Both the position numbers and the translations under genes were made by a program. A stretch of 64,000 bases of DNA, taken from NCBI GenBank assembly GCA_025057155.1, contig JANWYD010000009.1, forward strand, positions 186,001-250,000. Direction: 5' to 3'. Origin of the DNA: Chloroflexaceae bacterium. Lineage in GTDB: Bacteria > Chloroflexota > Chloroflexia > Chloroflexales > Chloroflexaceae. Below the pieces are notes generated by a model that saw only the letters and a list, made by a program, of their open reading frames with translations, was not told the DNA's origin and made no database searches. This document shows, one piece after another, positions 46,269 to 54,682 of this stretch (position 1 is the stretch's first letter; each line of letters begins with the position of its first letter).

Positions 46269-47585
46269 ATGGTATCCGAGATCGCGATCATTCTGGCGCT
46301 GATCTTCGCCAACGGCGTCTTCGCGGGCATGGAACTCGCCATCCTGGGAGCGAAGCGTGGCCGGCTCGAGCAAAAGGCGGAACACGGCAATCGGGGCGCC
46401 AGGGCCGCGCTGCAACTCCAGGATGATCCCAACCGGTTCCTCTCGGCTGTCCAGATCGGGATAACGTTGATTGGCATCCTGACCGGCGCCTTCGGTGGCG
46501 TGCGCATCGCGGGACAGATCGCTCCGCTGATCCGCGAGTGGCCCTGGATCGGAGCCTACGCCAATCAGGTGGCCTTTTTCGGCGTGGTGCTGCTGATTAC
46601 CTACCTGACCCTGGTTTTTGGCGAACTGGTGCCCAAACGGGTGGCGCTGCTCAAGTCCGAGTTGTACGCCACGCTGGCAGCACCACCAATGATCCTGATC
46701 GCTCGCCTGACCAGCCCGATCGTGGCGCTGCTCTCGGCCTCCACCCAACTGGTGCTGCGGATCATCGGGCTGGGCACTACGGCGGAGGCCCAGGTGACGG
46801 AAGAGGATATTCGCGCCCTGGTGCGCGAGGGAGCCGAAGAAGGCACGGTCGAACCTCAGGAACGCGAATTCATCGAGAGCATCTTCAAATTCAGCGACCG
46901 CGCCGTGCGCCATATTATGACCCCGCGGCGCGATGTGGAGATGATCGAGGCCGATGCCACCCTGGGCGAGGTGCTCGACCGGGTGCTGGAAAGCGGCTAT
47001 TCGCGCTTCCCGGTCTACCAGAGCTCGCCAGACCAGATCGTCGGCGTGGTCCACGTGCGGGATCTGCTGATGCTCTACCGGCGCGAGGGTGAGGGCGCGC
47101 GGGTACGTGACGTGGTCTCACCGCCGCTCTATGTGCCCGAGAACAGTCGCGCCTTTGCGCTGCTGGCCACCTTCCGCAAGAGTCGTCGCCATATGGCCCT
47201 GGTCGTGGGTGAACTGGGCGGCATCGAAGGCGTCGTCACGCTGGAGGATGTGCTCGAAGAGATCGTTGGCGAGATTGCCGATGAATTCGATGAAGCCACA
47301 ACCCCGCCAGTGGTGCGCCGGGAGGATGGTTCCCTGCTGGTAGAAGGCTCGCTGGCCATCGACGAGGTCAAGGCGCTCCTCGACGTGGAGGAACTGCCCG
47401 AGGAAGAGACCTACCGCTTCGACACCCTCGCCGGCTTTGTGATCAGTCTGCTGGGGAAGATACCCGGCACCGGCGAGGTGGTGCACTGGGATAAGTGGCG
47501 TTTTGAAGTGGTAGATATGGACGGCTTACGGGTGGATAAAGTGCTGATCTCCGAGTCGCAGCAGCAATCGCAGCACTCTGAGTAG
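46269..47585 (+). CDS. CNNM/CorC-type membrane protein with CBS domains
   Basis: 438 residues. N-terminal DUF21 membrane domain with about four helices (EIAIILALIFANGVFAGMELAILG... VQIGITLIGILTGAFGG... LVFGELVPKRVAL), a paired CBS module (about 215-345; VRHIMTPRRDVEMIEADATLGEVLD, GIEGVVTLEDVLEEIVGEI) and a C-terminal CorC/HlyC transporter-associated domain (LLVEGSLAIDEVKALLDVEELPEEE...DTLAGFVISLLG). Family members export magnesium or cobalt; substrate here is inferred. Length normal. Confidence 0.93.
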   Translation: MVSEIAIILALIFANGVFAGMELAILGAKRGRLEQKAEHGNRGARAALQLQDDPNRFLSAVQIGITLIGILTGAFGGVRIAGQIAPLIREWPWIGAYANQVAFFGVVLLITYLTLVFGELVPKRVALLKSELYATLAAPPMILIARLTSPIVALLSASTQLVLRIIGLGTTAEAQVTEEDIRALVREGAEEGTVEPQEREFIESIFKFSDRAVRHIMTPRRDVEMIEADATLGEVLDRVLESGYSRFPVYQSSPDQIVGVVHVRDLLMLYRREGEGARVRDVVSPPLYVPENSRAFALLATFRKSRRHMALVVGELGGIEGVVTLEDVLEEIVGEIADEFDEATTPPVVRREDGSLLVEGSLAIDEVKALLDVEELPEEETYRFDTLAGFVISLLGKIPGTGEVVHWDKWRFEVVDMDGLRVDKVLISESQQQSQHSE

Positions 47586-47807
47586 TTTGCAACCATATTG
47601 CCATTTACTGCCGAGGGTCGCAGAGCCGGTCTGAGACCGCGCGGCTACGGCCGATGCATCCCGGCCATCGGAGGAGCAAACAACGAACATGATATACTGT
47701 AGAGCCGGAGACGCGCTATCGCAGGGGCGAAACGCGACACTCGAGACGTAATGCCGACGATACACGGCTCCGCCAGCGCGGGGTGGCGCGAGCGGAGAGG
47801 AGCGCAT

Positions 47808-49067
47808 ATGGCAGGCGAAGTGACCTTGCGGGCAACCCTCGCGCGCCCGTATCTTGCAGCGCAAACGGCGCAAGTCGCCTATGTCTTGATCGAAGTGCAA
47901 CCGACGGAAGTGCTTGCCCAGGTGCGGATGCCGGTGAACGTCGCGTTTGTGCTCGACCGTTCAGGCTCGATGAAGGGCGAGAAGATCGAACGGGTGCGCC
48001 AGGCGGTCAGTATGGCGATTGACCTGCTGGACGCCCAGGATATTGCGTCAATTGTAATCTTCGACCATCGCGCCGAGGTGCTGGCGCCCGCCGCGCCGGT
48101 GACCGACCGGCAGGCGATCAAGGAGCGCGTGGCGCGCATCCGCGACGCTGGCGGCACCAAGATCGCACCCGCAGTTGATCGTGCGCTGCGCGAGATCAGT
48201 CGCGACCGTTCGGGCGCGATCCGGCGCCTGGTGCTGTTGACCGATGGCCAGACCGAAAACGAAAACGAGTGCCTCCTGCGCGCCGACGACGCGGGGCGGC
48301 TCGGCGTGCCGATCACCGCGCTTGGCGTCGGCCAGGATTGGAACGAGGATCTGCTGATCGAAATGGCCAATCGCTCCGGCGGCACTGCTGATTACATCGC
48401 GCGTCCTGAGGAGATCACGGAGTATTTCCGCACCACGGTGCAGCGGGCCCAGAGCGTCGCCGTCCAGAACGCCATCCTGAACCTGCGGCTGGTGCAGGGC
48501 ATTACGCCGCGGGCGGTGTGGCAGGTGCTGCCCATGATCAGCAACCTGGGGTACCAACCCCTCTCGGACCGCGAGGTCAGCGTGCCCCTTGGCGAGCTTG
48601 AAACCGGCGCGGGCCGGGCGCTGCTGATCGAACTGCTGGTGGACCAGCGCCCCGCGGGCACGTACCGCATCGGCCAGGCCGAGGTAAGTTATGACGTGCC
48701 GGCGCTGGGGCGCAGTGGGGAAAAGAACCGCGTGGACGTCCTGCTTACCTTTACCGACGACCCGCAACGGCTCCAGCAGGTCCATCCCGGCGTGATGAAC
48801 GTGGTCGAGAAGGTGAGCGCCTTCAAACTGCAAACGCGCGCGCTCCAGGATCTGGCGCAGGGTGATGTGGCGGGCGCCACTCAGAAACTCAAGAGCGCTG
48901 TGACGCGCCTGCTGAACCAGGGCGAACTCGAACTGGCGCAAACCATGCAGCAGGAGATCAAGAATCTAGAACAGAGCGGGCAACTGTCGAGTGAAGGTCA
49001 GAAAACGATCAAGTTCCAGGGGCGCAAAACAGTGCGCCTGAGTGATATTGATCTCCCAAAAGAGTGA
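47808..49067 (+). CDS. VWA-domain protein
   Basis: 419 residues, no signal peptide. The von Willebrand A domain (about 40-210) has an intact metal site: Asp50-x-Ser52-x-Ser54 in VLDRSGSMKG, Thr in AGGTKIAPAV, Asp in LLTDGQTENE. Residues about 225-330 are a beta-rich segment; the C-terminus (about 340-419) is helical, ending in a charged tail. GGAGAGGAG precedes the ATG at 47808, and an extended -10 (TGA-TATACT, 47690-47698) lies 110 bases upstream. It is likely cytosolic scaffolding; no MoxR ATPase is nearby. Confidence 0.88.
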   Translation: MAGEVTLRATLARPYLAAQTAQVAYVLIEVQPTEVLAQVRMPVNVAFVLDRSGSMKGEKIERVRQAVSMAIDLLDAQDIASIVIFDHRAEVLAPAAPVTDRQAIKERVARIRDAGGTKIAPAVDRALREISRDRSGAIRRLVLLTDGQTENENECLLRADDAGRLGVPITALGVGQDWNEDLLIEMANRSGGTADYIARPEEITEYFRTTVQRAQSVAVQNAILNLRLVQGITPRAVWQVLPMISNLGYQPLSDREVSVPLGELETGAGRALLIELLVDQRPAGTYRIGQAEVSYDVPALGRSGEKNRVDVLLTFTDDPQRLQQVHPGVMNVVEKVSAFKLQTRALQDLAQGDVAGATQKLKSAVTRLLNQGELELAQTMQQEIKNLEQSGQLSSEGQKTIKFQGRKTVRLSDIDLPKE

Positions 49068-49179
49068 TCACTTGCGGGTATGGCCGTTTGCCGGAAGGCT
49101 TTGCCATCTGTGAGGGGGATGGGGGAAATCCGGTTTTCCCCATCCCTCCTCTTACCGGCATCGGGTTGCGATCTCTCCT

Positions 49180-49262
49180 CACCCTCCCCCGCCTCGCTGC
49201 GCTCGACGCCCCCTCCCTCTCCACCGCAGATGGAGAGGGAGGGGGTCGGGGGGCGGGTGAGG
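49180..49262. repeat. Palindromic CCTCACCCTCCC/GGGAGGGGGT..GGTGAGG element
   Basis: CCTCACCCTCCCCCG and CCCCTCCCTCTCC on the left, GGAGAGGGAGGGGG and GGGTGAGG on the right, just before surE. A similar element lies at 43372-43422. Bacteria of several phyla carry such intergenic palindromes; no function is shown. Confidence 0.6.
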
Positions 49263-49287
49263 ATCACAAACTATTTTCACCTGAGTT

Positions 49288-50058
49288 ATGTATATTCTCA
49301 TCACCAACGACGATGGTTATCAGAGCGAAGGATTAACAGCCCTGCGCGCGGCGTTAAGCCAGGTGGGAGAGGTGGCCGTGGTGGCCCCTGACCGCAACTG
49401 GAGCGCGGCGGGCCATTATCGCAAGCTGTTCGACCCGCTGCGGGCCTGGGAAGGCGCGCTCCTCGACGGCAGCCCGGCCCTGATCTGCGACGGCACGCCA
49501 GCCGATTGCGTGGCGCTGGCGATTATGGGCCTGTTGCCACGGAAACCCGACCTGGTTGTCTCAGGGATCAACCTTGGCGCCAATCTGGGGACGGACCTCC
49601 TGTACTCGGGAACCGTCGCTGCGGCAATGGAAGGAATCATGTTCGGGGTTCCGGGCGTGGCCGTGTCCCAACTGCGGGCCAGAAACGCCCCCTGGGACTT
49701 CCGGGCGGCTCAGGAAGCGCTGGTGCAACTGGTGGAGAAGGTGCGCGAGCGGGGTCTGCCGCAGGACGTGCTTCTGAACCTCAACGTGCCGGCGCGTCCG
49801 CCAGAAGAAGTGCGCGGTATCCGTATCGCCCGTCTGGGTCGCCGTTCGTACCGCGATGAACTGGTGGTGCGTTATGATCCCAGGGGCCGGCCGTACTACT
49901 GGATCAACGGCTCGGAGCCAGAGGATCACGCCGACGATGGCACCGATGTGGCCGCCGTGGCCGAAGGCTACGTCAGTCTGACGCCGGTGCATATGGATCT
50001 GACCAGCCATTACTGGCTGGAGGTGTTACGGGAGTGGGGATTGGAAGCGACGCCCTGA
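49288..50058 (+). CDS. surE: SurE-family 5'-nucleotidase
   Basis: 256 residues. Metal site Asp8-Asp9 in ILITNDDGYQS, Ser region APDRNWSAAGH, and family blocks CDGTPADCVALAI, DLVVSGINLGANLGTDLLYSGTVAAAMEG, LLNLNVP. The enzyme removes phosphate from nucleoside monophosphates and other esters. APDRNWSAAG departs slightly from the common APDRNRSG. Its last 49 bases overlap the 3' end of the response-regulator gene on the other strand. Confidence 0.93.
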   Translation: MYILITNDDGYQSEGLTALRAALSQVGEVAVVAPDRNWSAAGHYRKLFDPLRAWEGALLDGSPALICDGTPADCVALAIMGLLPRKPDLVVSGINLGANLGTDLLYSGTVAAAMEGIMFGVPGVAVSQLRARNAPWDFRAAQEALVQLVEKVRERGLPQDVLLNLNVPARPPEEVRGIRIARLGRRSYRDELVVRYDPRGRPYYWINGSEPEDHADDGTDVAAVAEGYVSLTPVHMDLTSHYWLEVLREWGLEATP

Positions 50059-50936
50059 CTGCTGGGCATCGTGACGGTCAGGCGCCGCTCGGCGACTTCG
50101 GTGAGTTCGCGGATGTCACTAAACGGGCCATCTTCCGGCCCGATGGTCGCAACGGCCAGCAGCATCTGGGGCGCCCGACCCTCGCGCAGATCGCGGTAGC
50201 CATAGTGCAGACGGATGTCGGCATCGAAGTGGCGCTTCAGGTCGGCGATAACGGCCGGAATGGCGGCTGGCGGAGAGATGAGGACAAAATACGGCCCCGC
50301 GACCATCTGGCCTACGAACGTTGCCTCTGCGCCCTGCTGGCGCACCACGTCACAGAGCAGCAGCGCGGTGAACTTGAGCACATCCTCACCGACGACAACG
50401 CCGTAGCGCTGGGTAAAATGCTCGAAGCCGGCGATCCGCAGGAGCGCCAGCGTCCATCCATCGGTAACCAGCAGGTCGCGCAGCCGGGCATTGACCAGTT
50501 CCCCGGTAGGCAAGTTGGTGACCGGGTGATAATAGTTGCGTCGCCGTCCCTGGTCAATCTGATTGCGAATGACCAGGTACAGTTCTTCAATATCGAAAGG
50601 CTTATCGAGCAGATAGTCGGCCCGGACCTGGTTGTGGGCGGTCAGGCGGTGTTCGCGTTCGCTGAAGGCCGTAAGCACCACAATGGGGATGTTCTGGGTC
50701 TCTGGCGCAGCGCGGAGGGCCACGCCGACCTCGTAGCCGCTGATGTCGGGGAGTCGCACATCGAGGAGCACCAAGTCGGGGGGCGCCATCCGGCAAAGCT
50801 CCAGGGCCTCCCGGCCTCGTGCGGCGACCTGCACGCTGAAGCCCCGGCTGGTGAGGAACGTGCGGAGCAAGCGGGCGATGTCGGCGTCGTCCTCGACGAT
50901 CAAGATGGTAGCTCTGGCGCGTGCCGTGGGTTCCAT
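50010..50936 (-). CDS. Response regulator with degenerate GGDEF-like domain
   Basis: 308 residues. Receiver domain (about 9-125) with acceptor Asp59 in LVLLDVRLPDISG and Lys in YLLDKPFD. The second half (about 135-285) aligns with GGDEF domains (YYHPVTNLPTG, LALLRIAGFEHFTQRYGVVVGEDVLKF) but the signature is replaced by VGQMVAGPYFV, so diguanylate cyclase activity is unlikely; it may bind GTP/c-di-GMP or act as a protein-interaction module. No kinase gene adjoins. Its 3' end overlaps surE by 49 bases in antisense. Confidence 0.85.
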   Translation of the reverse strand: MEPTARARATILIVEDDADIARLLRTFLTSRGFSVQVAARGREALELCRMAPPDLVLLDVRLPDISGYEVGVALRAAPETQNIPIVVLTAFSEREHRLTAHNQVRADYLLDKPFDIEELYLVIRNQIDQGRRRNYYHPVTNLPTGELVNARLRDLLVTDGWTLALLRIAGFEHFTQRYGVVVGEDVLKFTALLLCDVVRQQGAEATFVGQMVAGPYFVLISPPAAIPAVIADLKRHFDADIRLHYGYRDLREGRAPQMLLAVATIGPEDGPFSDIRELTEVAERRLTVTMPSSQGVASNPHSRNTSSQ

Positions 50937-51833
50937 CGCCGGAGGTTAAGAGCTTAATAGACAAGGCTCTGGCAAGACATCACACTGATACAAACGGAAA
51001 AGAGCAGCGGATTCGGCTATGCGGCGCCGCCCAGAATGGCGTGTCGGATCTGCTGCAGACCTGCGAGCGGGTGTGACGCAAGATCTTGCATGCGCGCCCT
51101 TGCCCGGCGGCTGATGGTCTTTGAAAAGATACTCCGCTATCCACACCACGCCCGGCGGCTGATGAAGAGTCCGGTATACCAACCCGTAATCCTTGCGGCC
51201 GCATCACGCGCTGCGGGCTAAAGCCCTGGCTGAGTTCACGAAAGCCCCGCAGGGGCTTGCAGGTCCTAAGCGAGGACTTTAGCCCGCAGCGTTCGGCGAT
51301 ACCGGATTATGTTTTAACGTTCATAAGCCGCAGACTACCAGATGCGAAGCTTGCCGCCGCGGGCTATACCAGATTTATTTCTCAACCATCAGACGCCCGG
51401 CGGGCCGGTGGGCTGCGACAGGCGCCGAGACGGTTCGTTACACCCCTACAGGCACGTCACTTGCCGGCAGTGAGGGCGTTGGGTATACTACCAGGTGTGT
51501 GTGTGCTGACCCTGGAACTGTGACAGCGCGATGCACTCCTGATAGCGTGTCTGCCTGTGGTATTGTGTATCGCAGGCATAACCGCCTGGCCGAAACAGGT
51601 TGTTGCTCTGCGGCCACCTGCCACTACACGATGACCACTGCGTCTGGTGAAGTCACAACGCCAGACCTCCAGCATACGCAGGGGCATTCTACCACTCTTC
51701 ATTAGACCGATCCGTCCTCGCCGCATCAACTTCAAATATCATACACGTCGAAAGCAGATGGAACCTCGCTCTGCAGATGCCGGGTTATAGGTTGTTCCCG
51801 AACGTGAGCAATTGCTTTGAGGAGAAGCCCTGT
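50937..51833. other. Long intergenic region with a large inverted repeat
   Basis: Nearly 900 bases without a supported gene. CGCTGCGGGCTAAAG (51209-51223) pairs perfectly with CTTTAGCCCGCAGCG (51277-51291); between them an inner hairpin AGCCCC-GCA-GGGGCT (51242-51256). This resembles REP-like GCGGGCTAAAGCCCG repeats known from many genomes. TGCGGCG.. and similar shorter dyads lie nearby. The last 50 bases carry the ppk1 ribosome site. Confidence 0.6.
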
Positions 51834-53936
51834 ATGACCATACACGAACAGCAGGTTGATGCAACAACGGCGACCCTGGCGGAGCATTCCTACCTGAACC
51901 GCGAATTGAGCTGGATCGCGTTTAACCGGCGCGTTCTTGACGAAGCTCGTGACCCGCGCAACCCGCTCCTGGAGCGGGTCAAATTTCTGGCGATCTTTGC
52001 GTCAAACCTCGACGAGTTTTTCATGATCCGCGTCAGCGGGATCAAACAGCAGATCAGCGCGGGAGTACGCAAGCAGTCGCCCGATGGACTGACGCCAACC
52101 GAGCAACTCATGGCGATCCGGCGAGAACTGCTGCCCTTGCTGGAGGAAGAACGCAAACTCTTGCTCGAGGATCTGCTGCCCAACCTGCGCGCGCACGGGA
52201 TTTTTATCTATGAGTATAGCGAACTCAACCCCGGCCAGCGTGAATGGGTGGACACATATTTCCATCGGCACGTCTTTCCCGTGCTCACGCCGCTGGCCTT
52301 TGACAGCAGCCGGCCCTTCCCGTTCATCTCCAATCTGAGCCTGAACCTGGCGGTCGTGATCCAGGATCGTGAGAAAGGCGAGTTGTTCGCCCGCATAAAA
52401 GTGCCCGAGGTGCTGCCGCGCCTGGTGCAGTTGCCTGCCGAACTGTGCGATGCGCCGGGCGATCTGCCTGCCGGGCGCCAGGCATGCTTCATCTGGCTGG
52501 AACAGGTGATCGCCGCCCACCTTAATGCCCTGTTCCCCGGGGTCACGGTACAGGCAAGTTATCCATTTCGGGTGATTCGCAACGCCGATATGGAGATCGA
52601 AGAAGACGAAGCCGATGATCTGCTCGCCACCATCGAGGAGGGTGTGCGGCGGCGGCGCTTCGGCGAGGTGGTGCGCCTGAAAGTGGATCACTCGATGCCT
52701 GAAGACATCGTGCAGTTGCTGACGACGAACCTGAAGATCAGTCCAACGGATGTCTATCGGGTGCGCGGGCCTCTGGGCCTGGCCGACCTGATGAGCCTGC
52801 TGCGCCTGGACCGACCCGATCTGAAGGACGCGCCCCACGTGCCGGTGCTGCCACCTGCTCTGCGTAATGACGTTGACATCTTTGAAGCCATCCGCCACGG
52901 CGATATTCTGCTCCATCACCCCTATCACTCCTTTTCGCCGATCATCGACTTTATTCAGGCCGCCGCTGATGACCCGAATGTGCTGGCCATCAAGCAGACG
53001 CTCTACCGCGTTGGCAGCAACTCGCCGATCGTGAAGGCGCTGATGCACGCCCGCGAGCAGGGCAAGCAGGTGACGGCGATTGTGGAACTGAAGGCCCGCT
53101 TCGATGAGGAAAACAATATTATCTGGGCCCGACAGATGGAGCGCGCGGGTGTTCACGTGGTCTACGGCTTGCTGGGGTTGAAGGTGCATGCCAAACTGGC
53201 CCTGGTGGTGCGCCAGGAACAGGATGGCATTCGCTGCTACGCCCACCTGGGGACCGGGAACTACAACGCCAGCACCGCGCGCATTTACACCGACCTGGGG
53301 ATGCTCACCTGCCGGCCTGAACTGACGGCCGATGTGGTGGATCTGTTCAACTACCTGACCGCCTATAGCCGTCAGGACACCTTCCGTAAACTGTTTGTCG
53401 CGCCGGTGACCCTGCGCGCCAGCTTGAAACGGTTGATCAAGCGCGAAATCGAACGGCAGAAGACTTCCGGCGATGGCCGGCTGATCTTCAAGATGAACGC
53501 CCTGGTGGATACAGGGATGATAGACCTGTTGTACCGCGCCTCGCAAGCCGGGGTGCGGGTTGATTTGATCGTGCGCGGGATGTGCAGCCTCCGCCCCGGC
53601 GTTCCCGGATTGAGCGAGAACATTACGGTGCGAAGCATCGTCGGGCCGTTCCTCGAGCACCACCGCATCTACTACTTCCACAATGGCGGTCAGCCTGAGC
53701 TGTACCTGGGCAGCGCCGATCTGATGGAGCGCAACCTTGATCGGCGGGTCGAAGCCGTCTTTCCGGTGGAGGATCCGCGATTGATGCGCTATGTGCACGA
53801 TACGCTGCTGCAGACCTACCTGGCTGATAACTACCGCGCGCGCATACTCAACCCCGATGGCACTTATACGCGCCTGACCCCGAACGGTGAATTGATTGAC
53901 AGCCAGGATCCGGCGCGTATGGTCGGAGACCGGTGA
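51834..53936 (+). CDS. ppk1: Polyphosphate kinase 1
   Basis: 700 residues; reversibly polymerises the gamma-phosphate of ATP into polyphosphate. N domain starts YLNRELSWIAFNRRVLDEA; the head domain contains YFHRHVFPVLTPLAFD; the catalytic C domains contain LKVHAKLALVVR, whose His is the probable phosphorylated residue, and YAHLGTGNYNASTARIYTDLG; YLGSADLMERNLDRRVE is also family-typical. GGAGAAG precedes the ATG at 51834. thpR begins 3 bases after the stop. Length normal. Confidence 0.97.
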   Translation: MTIHEQQVDATTATLAEHSYLNRELSWIAFNRRVLDEARDPRNPLLERVKFLAIFASNLDEFFMIRVSGIKQQISAGVRKQSPDGLTPTEQLMAIRRELLPLLEEERKLLLEDLLPNLRAHGIFIYEYSELNPGQREWVDTYFHRHVFPVLTPLAFDSSRPFPFISNLSLNLAVVIQDREKGELFARIKVPEVLPRLVQLPAELCDAPGDLPAGRQACFIWLEQVIAAHLNALFPGVTVQASYPFRVIRNADMEIEEDEADDLLATIEEGVRRRRFGEVVRLKVDHSMPEDIVQLLTTNLKISPTDVYRVRGPLGLADLMSLLRLDRPDLKDAPHVPVLPPALRNDVDIFEAIRHGDILLHHPYHSFSPIIDFIQAAADDPNVLAIKQTLYRVGSNSPIVKALMHAREQGKQVTAIVELKARFDEENNIIWARQMERAGVHVVYGLLGLKVHAKLALVVRQEQDGIRCYAHLGTGNYNASTARIYTDLGMLTCRPELTADVVDLFNYLTAYSRQDTFRKLFVAPVTLRASLKRLIKREIERQKTSGDGRLIFKMNALVDTGMIDLLYRASQAGVRVDLIVRGMCSLRPGVPGLSENITVRSIVGPFLEHHRIYYFHNGGQPELYLGSADLMERNLDRRVEAVFPVEDPRLMRYVHDTLLQTYLADNYRARILNPDGTYTRLTPNGELIDSQDPARMVGDR

Positions 53937-53939
53937 GCG

Positions 53940-54509
53940 ATGCGCCTCTTTATCGCTCTTCCCCTGCCCGATCATGTGCGGAAGGCGCTGGCCACAGCAC
54001 AGGAGCGGTTGCGCCGCGGCAACCCGCCCGTGCGCTGGACCGACGCGACAAAAATGCACCTGACGCTGCAGTTCCTCGGCGAGACCGGCGCGGCCCTGGT
54101 CCCCACCCTGGTCGCCGGTCTCGCCACGCTGGAGATGTCGCCCATCCGCCTGACGCTCAGCGGTCTGGGCGCCTTCCCCGGGCTACAGCGGCCACGGGTG
54201 ATCTGGGCTGGCGTAGCGGGCGACCTCGCCGCCCTTGATCAGTTGCGGGCCGCTATCTTGGCGGTAACGACGCCGCTGGGCTTCGCCCCTGAAACGCGAC
54301 CCTTCACGCCCCACCTTACGCTCGGACGCCTGCGCGACGACGCGCGCCCGGAAGCGATCCGCGCCCTCGCCGCCACCCTGCGCTCCGCCGAACCGCCACC
54401 GGCCCTCGCATGGGAGACTGGCCGGCCTATCCTCTACCAGAGCATCCTTAAACCCGAAGGGGCCGTGTATACCGCCCTTGGGCCAGACCTGGGGCCGGGG
54501 GAGGTGTAG
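53940..54509 (+). CDS. thpR: RNA 2',3'-cyclic phosphodiesterase (ThpR/LigT)
   Basis: 189 residues of the 2H phosphoesterase family. Two HxTx motifs, HLTLQFLG near residue 40 and HLTLGRL near 125, form the active site. Members open 2',3'-cyclic phosphates and can ligate 2'-5' RNA in vitro. Starts 3 bases after ppk1, so translation is probably coupled. The stop codon lies within an 8-bp tandem repeat (54501 onward), an odd 3' end. Confidence 0.92.
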   Translation: MRLFIALPLPDHVRKALATAQERLRRGNPPVRWTDATKMHLTLQFLGETGAALVPTLVAGLATLEMSPIRLTLSGLGAFPGLQRPRVIWAGVAGDLAALDQLRAAILAVTTPLGFAPETRPFTPHLTLGRLRDDARPEAIRALAATLRSAEPPPALAWETGRPILYQSILKPEGAVYTALGPDLGPGEV

Positions 54510-54605
54510 AGGTGTAGAGGTGTGGAGCTGTGGAGCTGTGGAGTAGTAAAAACACCTCTACACCTCTACACCTCCACACCTCCACACCTCCACACCTCCA
54601 CACAC
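54501..54605. repeat. Tandem 8-bp repeats in two inverted blocks
   Basis: Left block: GAGGTGTA, GAGGTGTA, GAGGTGTG, GAGCTGTG, GAGCTGTG (54501-54543). Right block: CACCTCTA twice then CACCTCCA four times (54553-54603). The blocks are inverse complements with a short spacer (TAGTAAAAA), so a long hairpin with many registers can form. It follows ppk1-thpR and may end the transcript; the thpR stop is inside the left block. Confidence 0.8.
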
Positions 54606-54682
54606 CGGTTATAAGAAATCCCAGAGCAATTACCAAGCCGGAGCGCTAAGGTCCGCAACGCGCCTTATATGGGAACCTCGTT

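Noticed and set aside
52002..54059. 685-codon open frame on the minus strand opposite ppk1
   Set aside because: It mirrors codon positions of ppk1, has no recognisable motif and is rich in His and Gln as expected for the antisense of a high-GC gene. ppk1 itself is certain.
54501..54605. Possible CRISPR array
   Set aside because: Repeats are only 8 bases, there are no unique spacers, and the two blocks are inverted; no cas genes are present.
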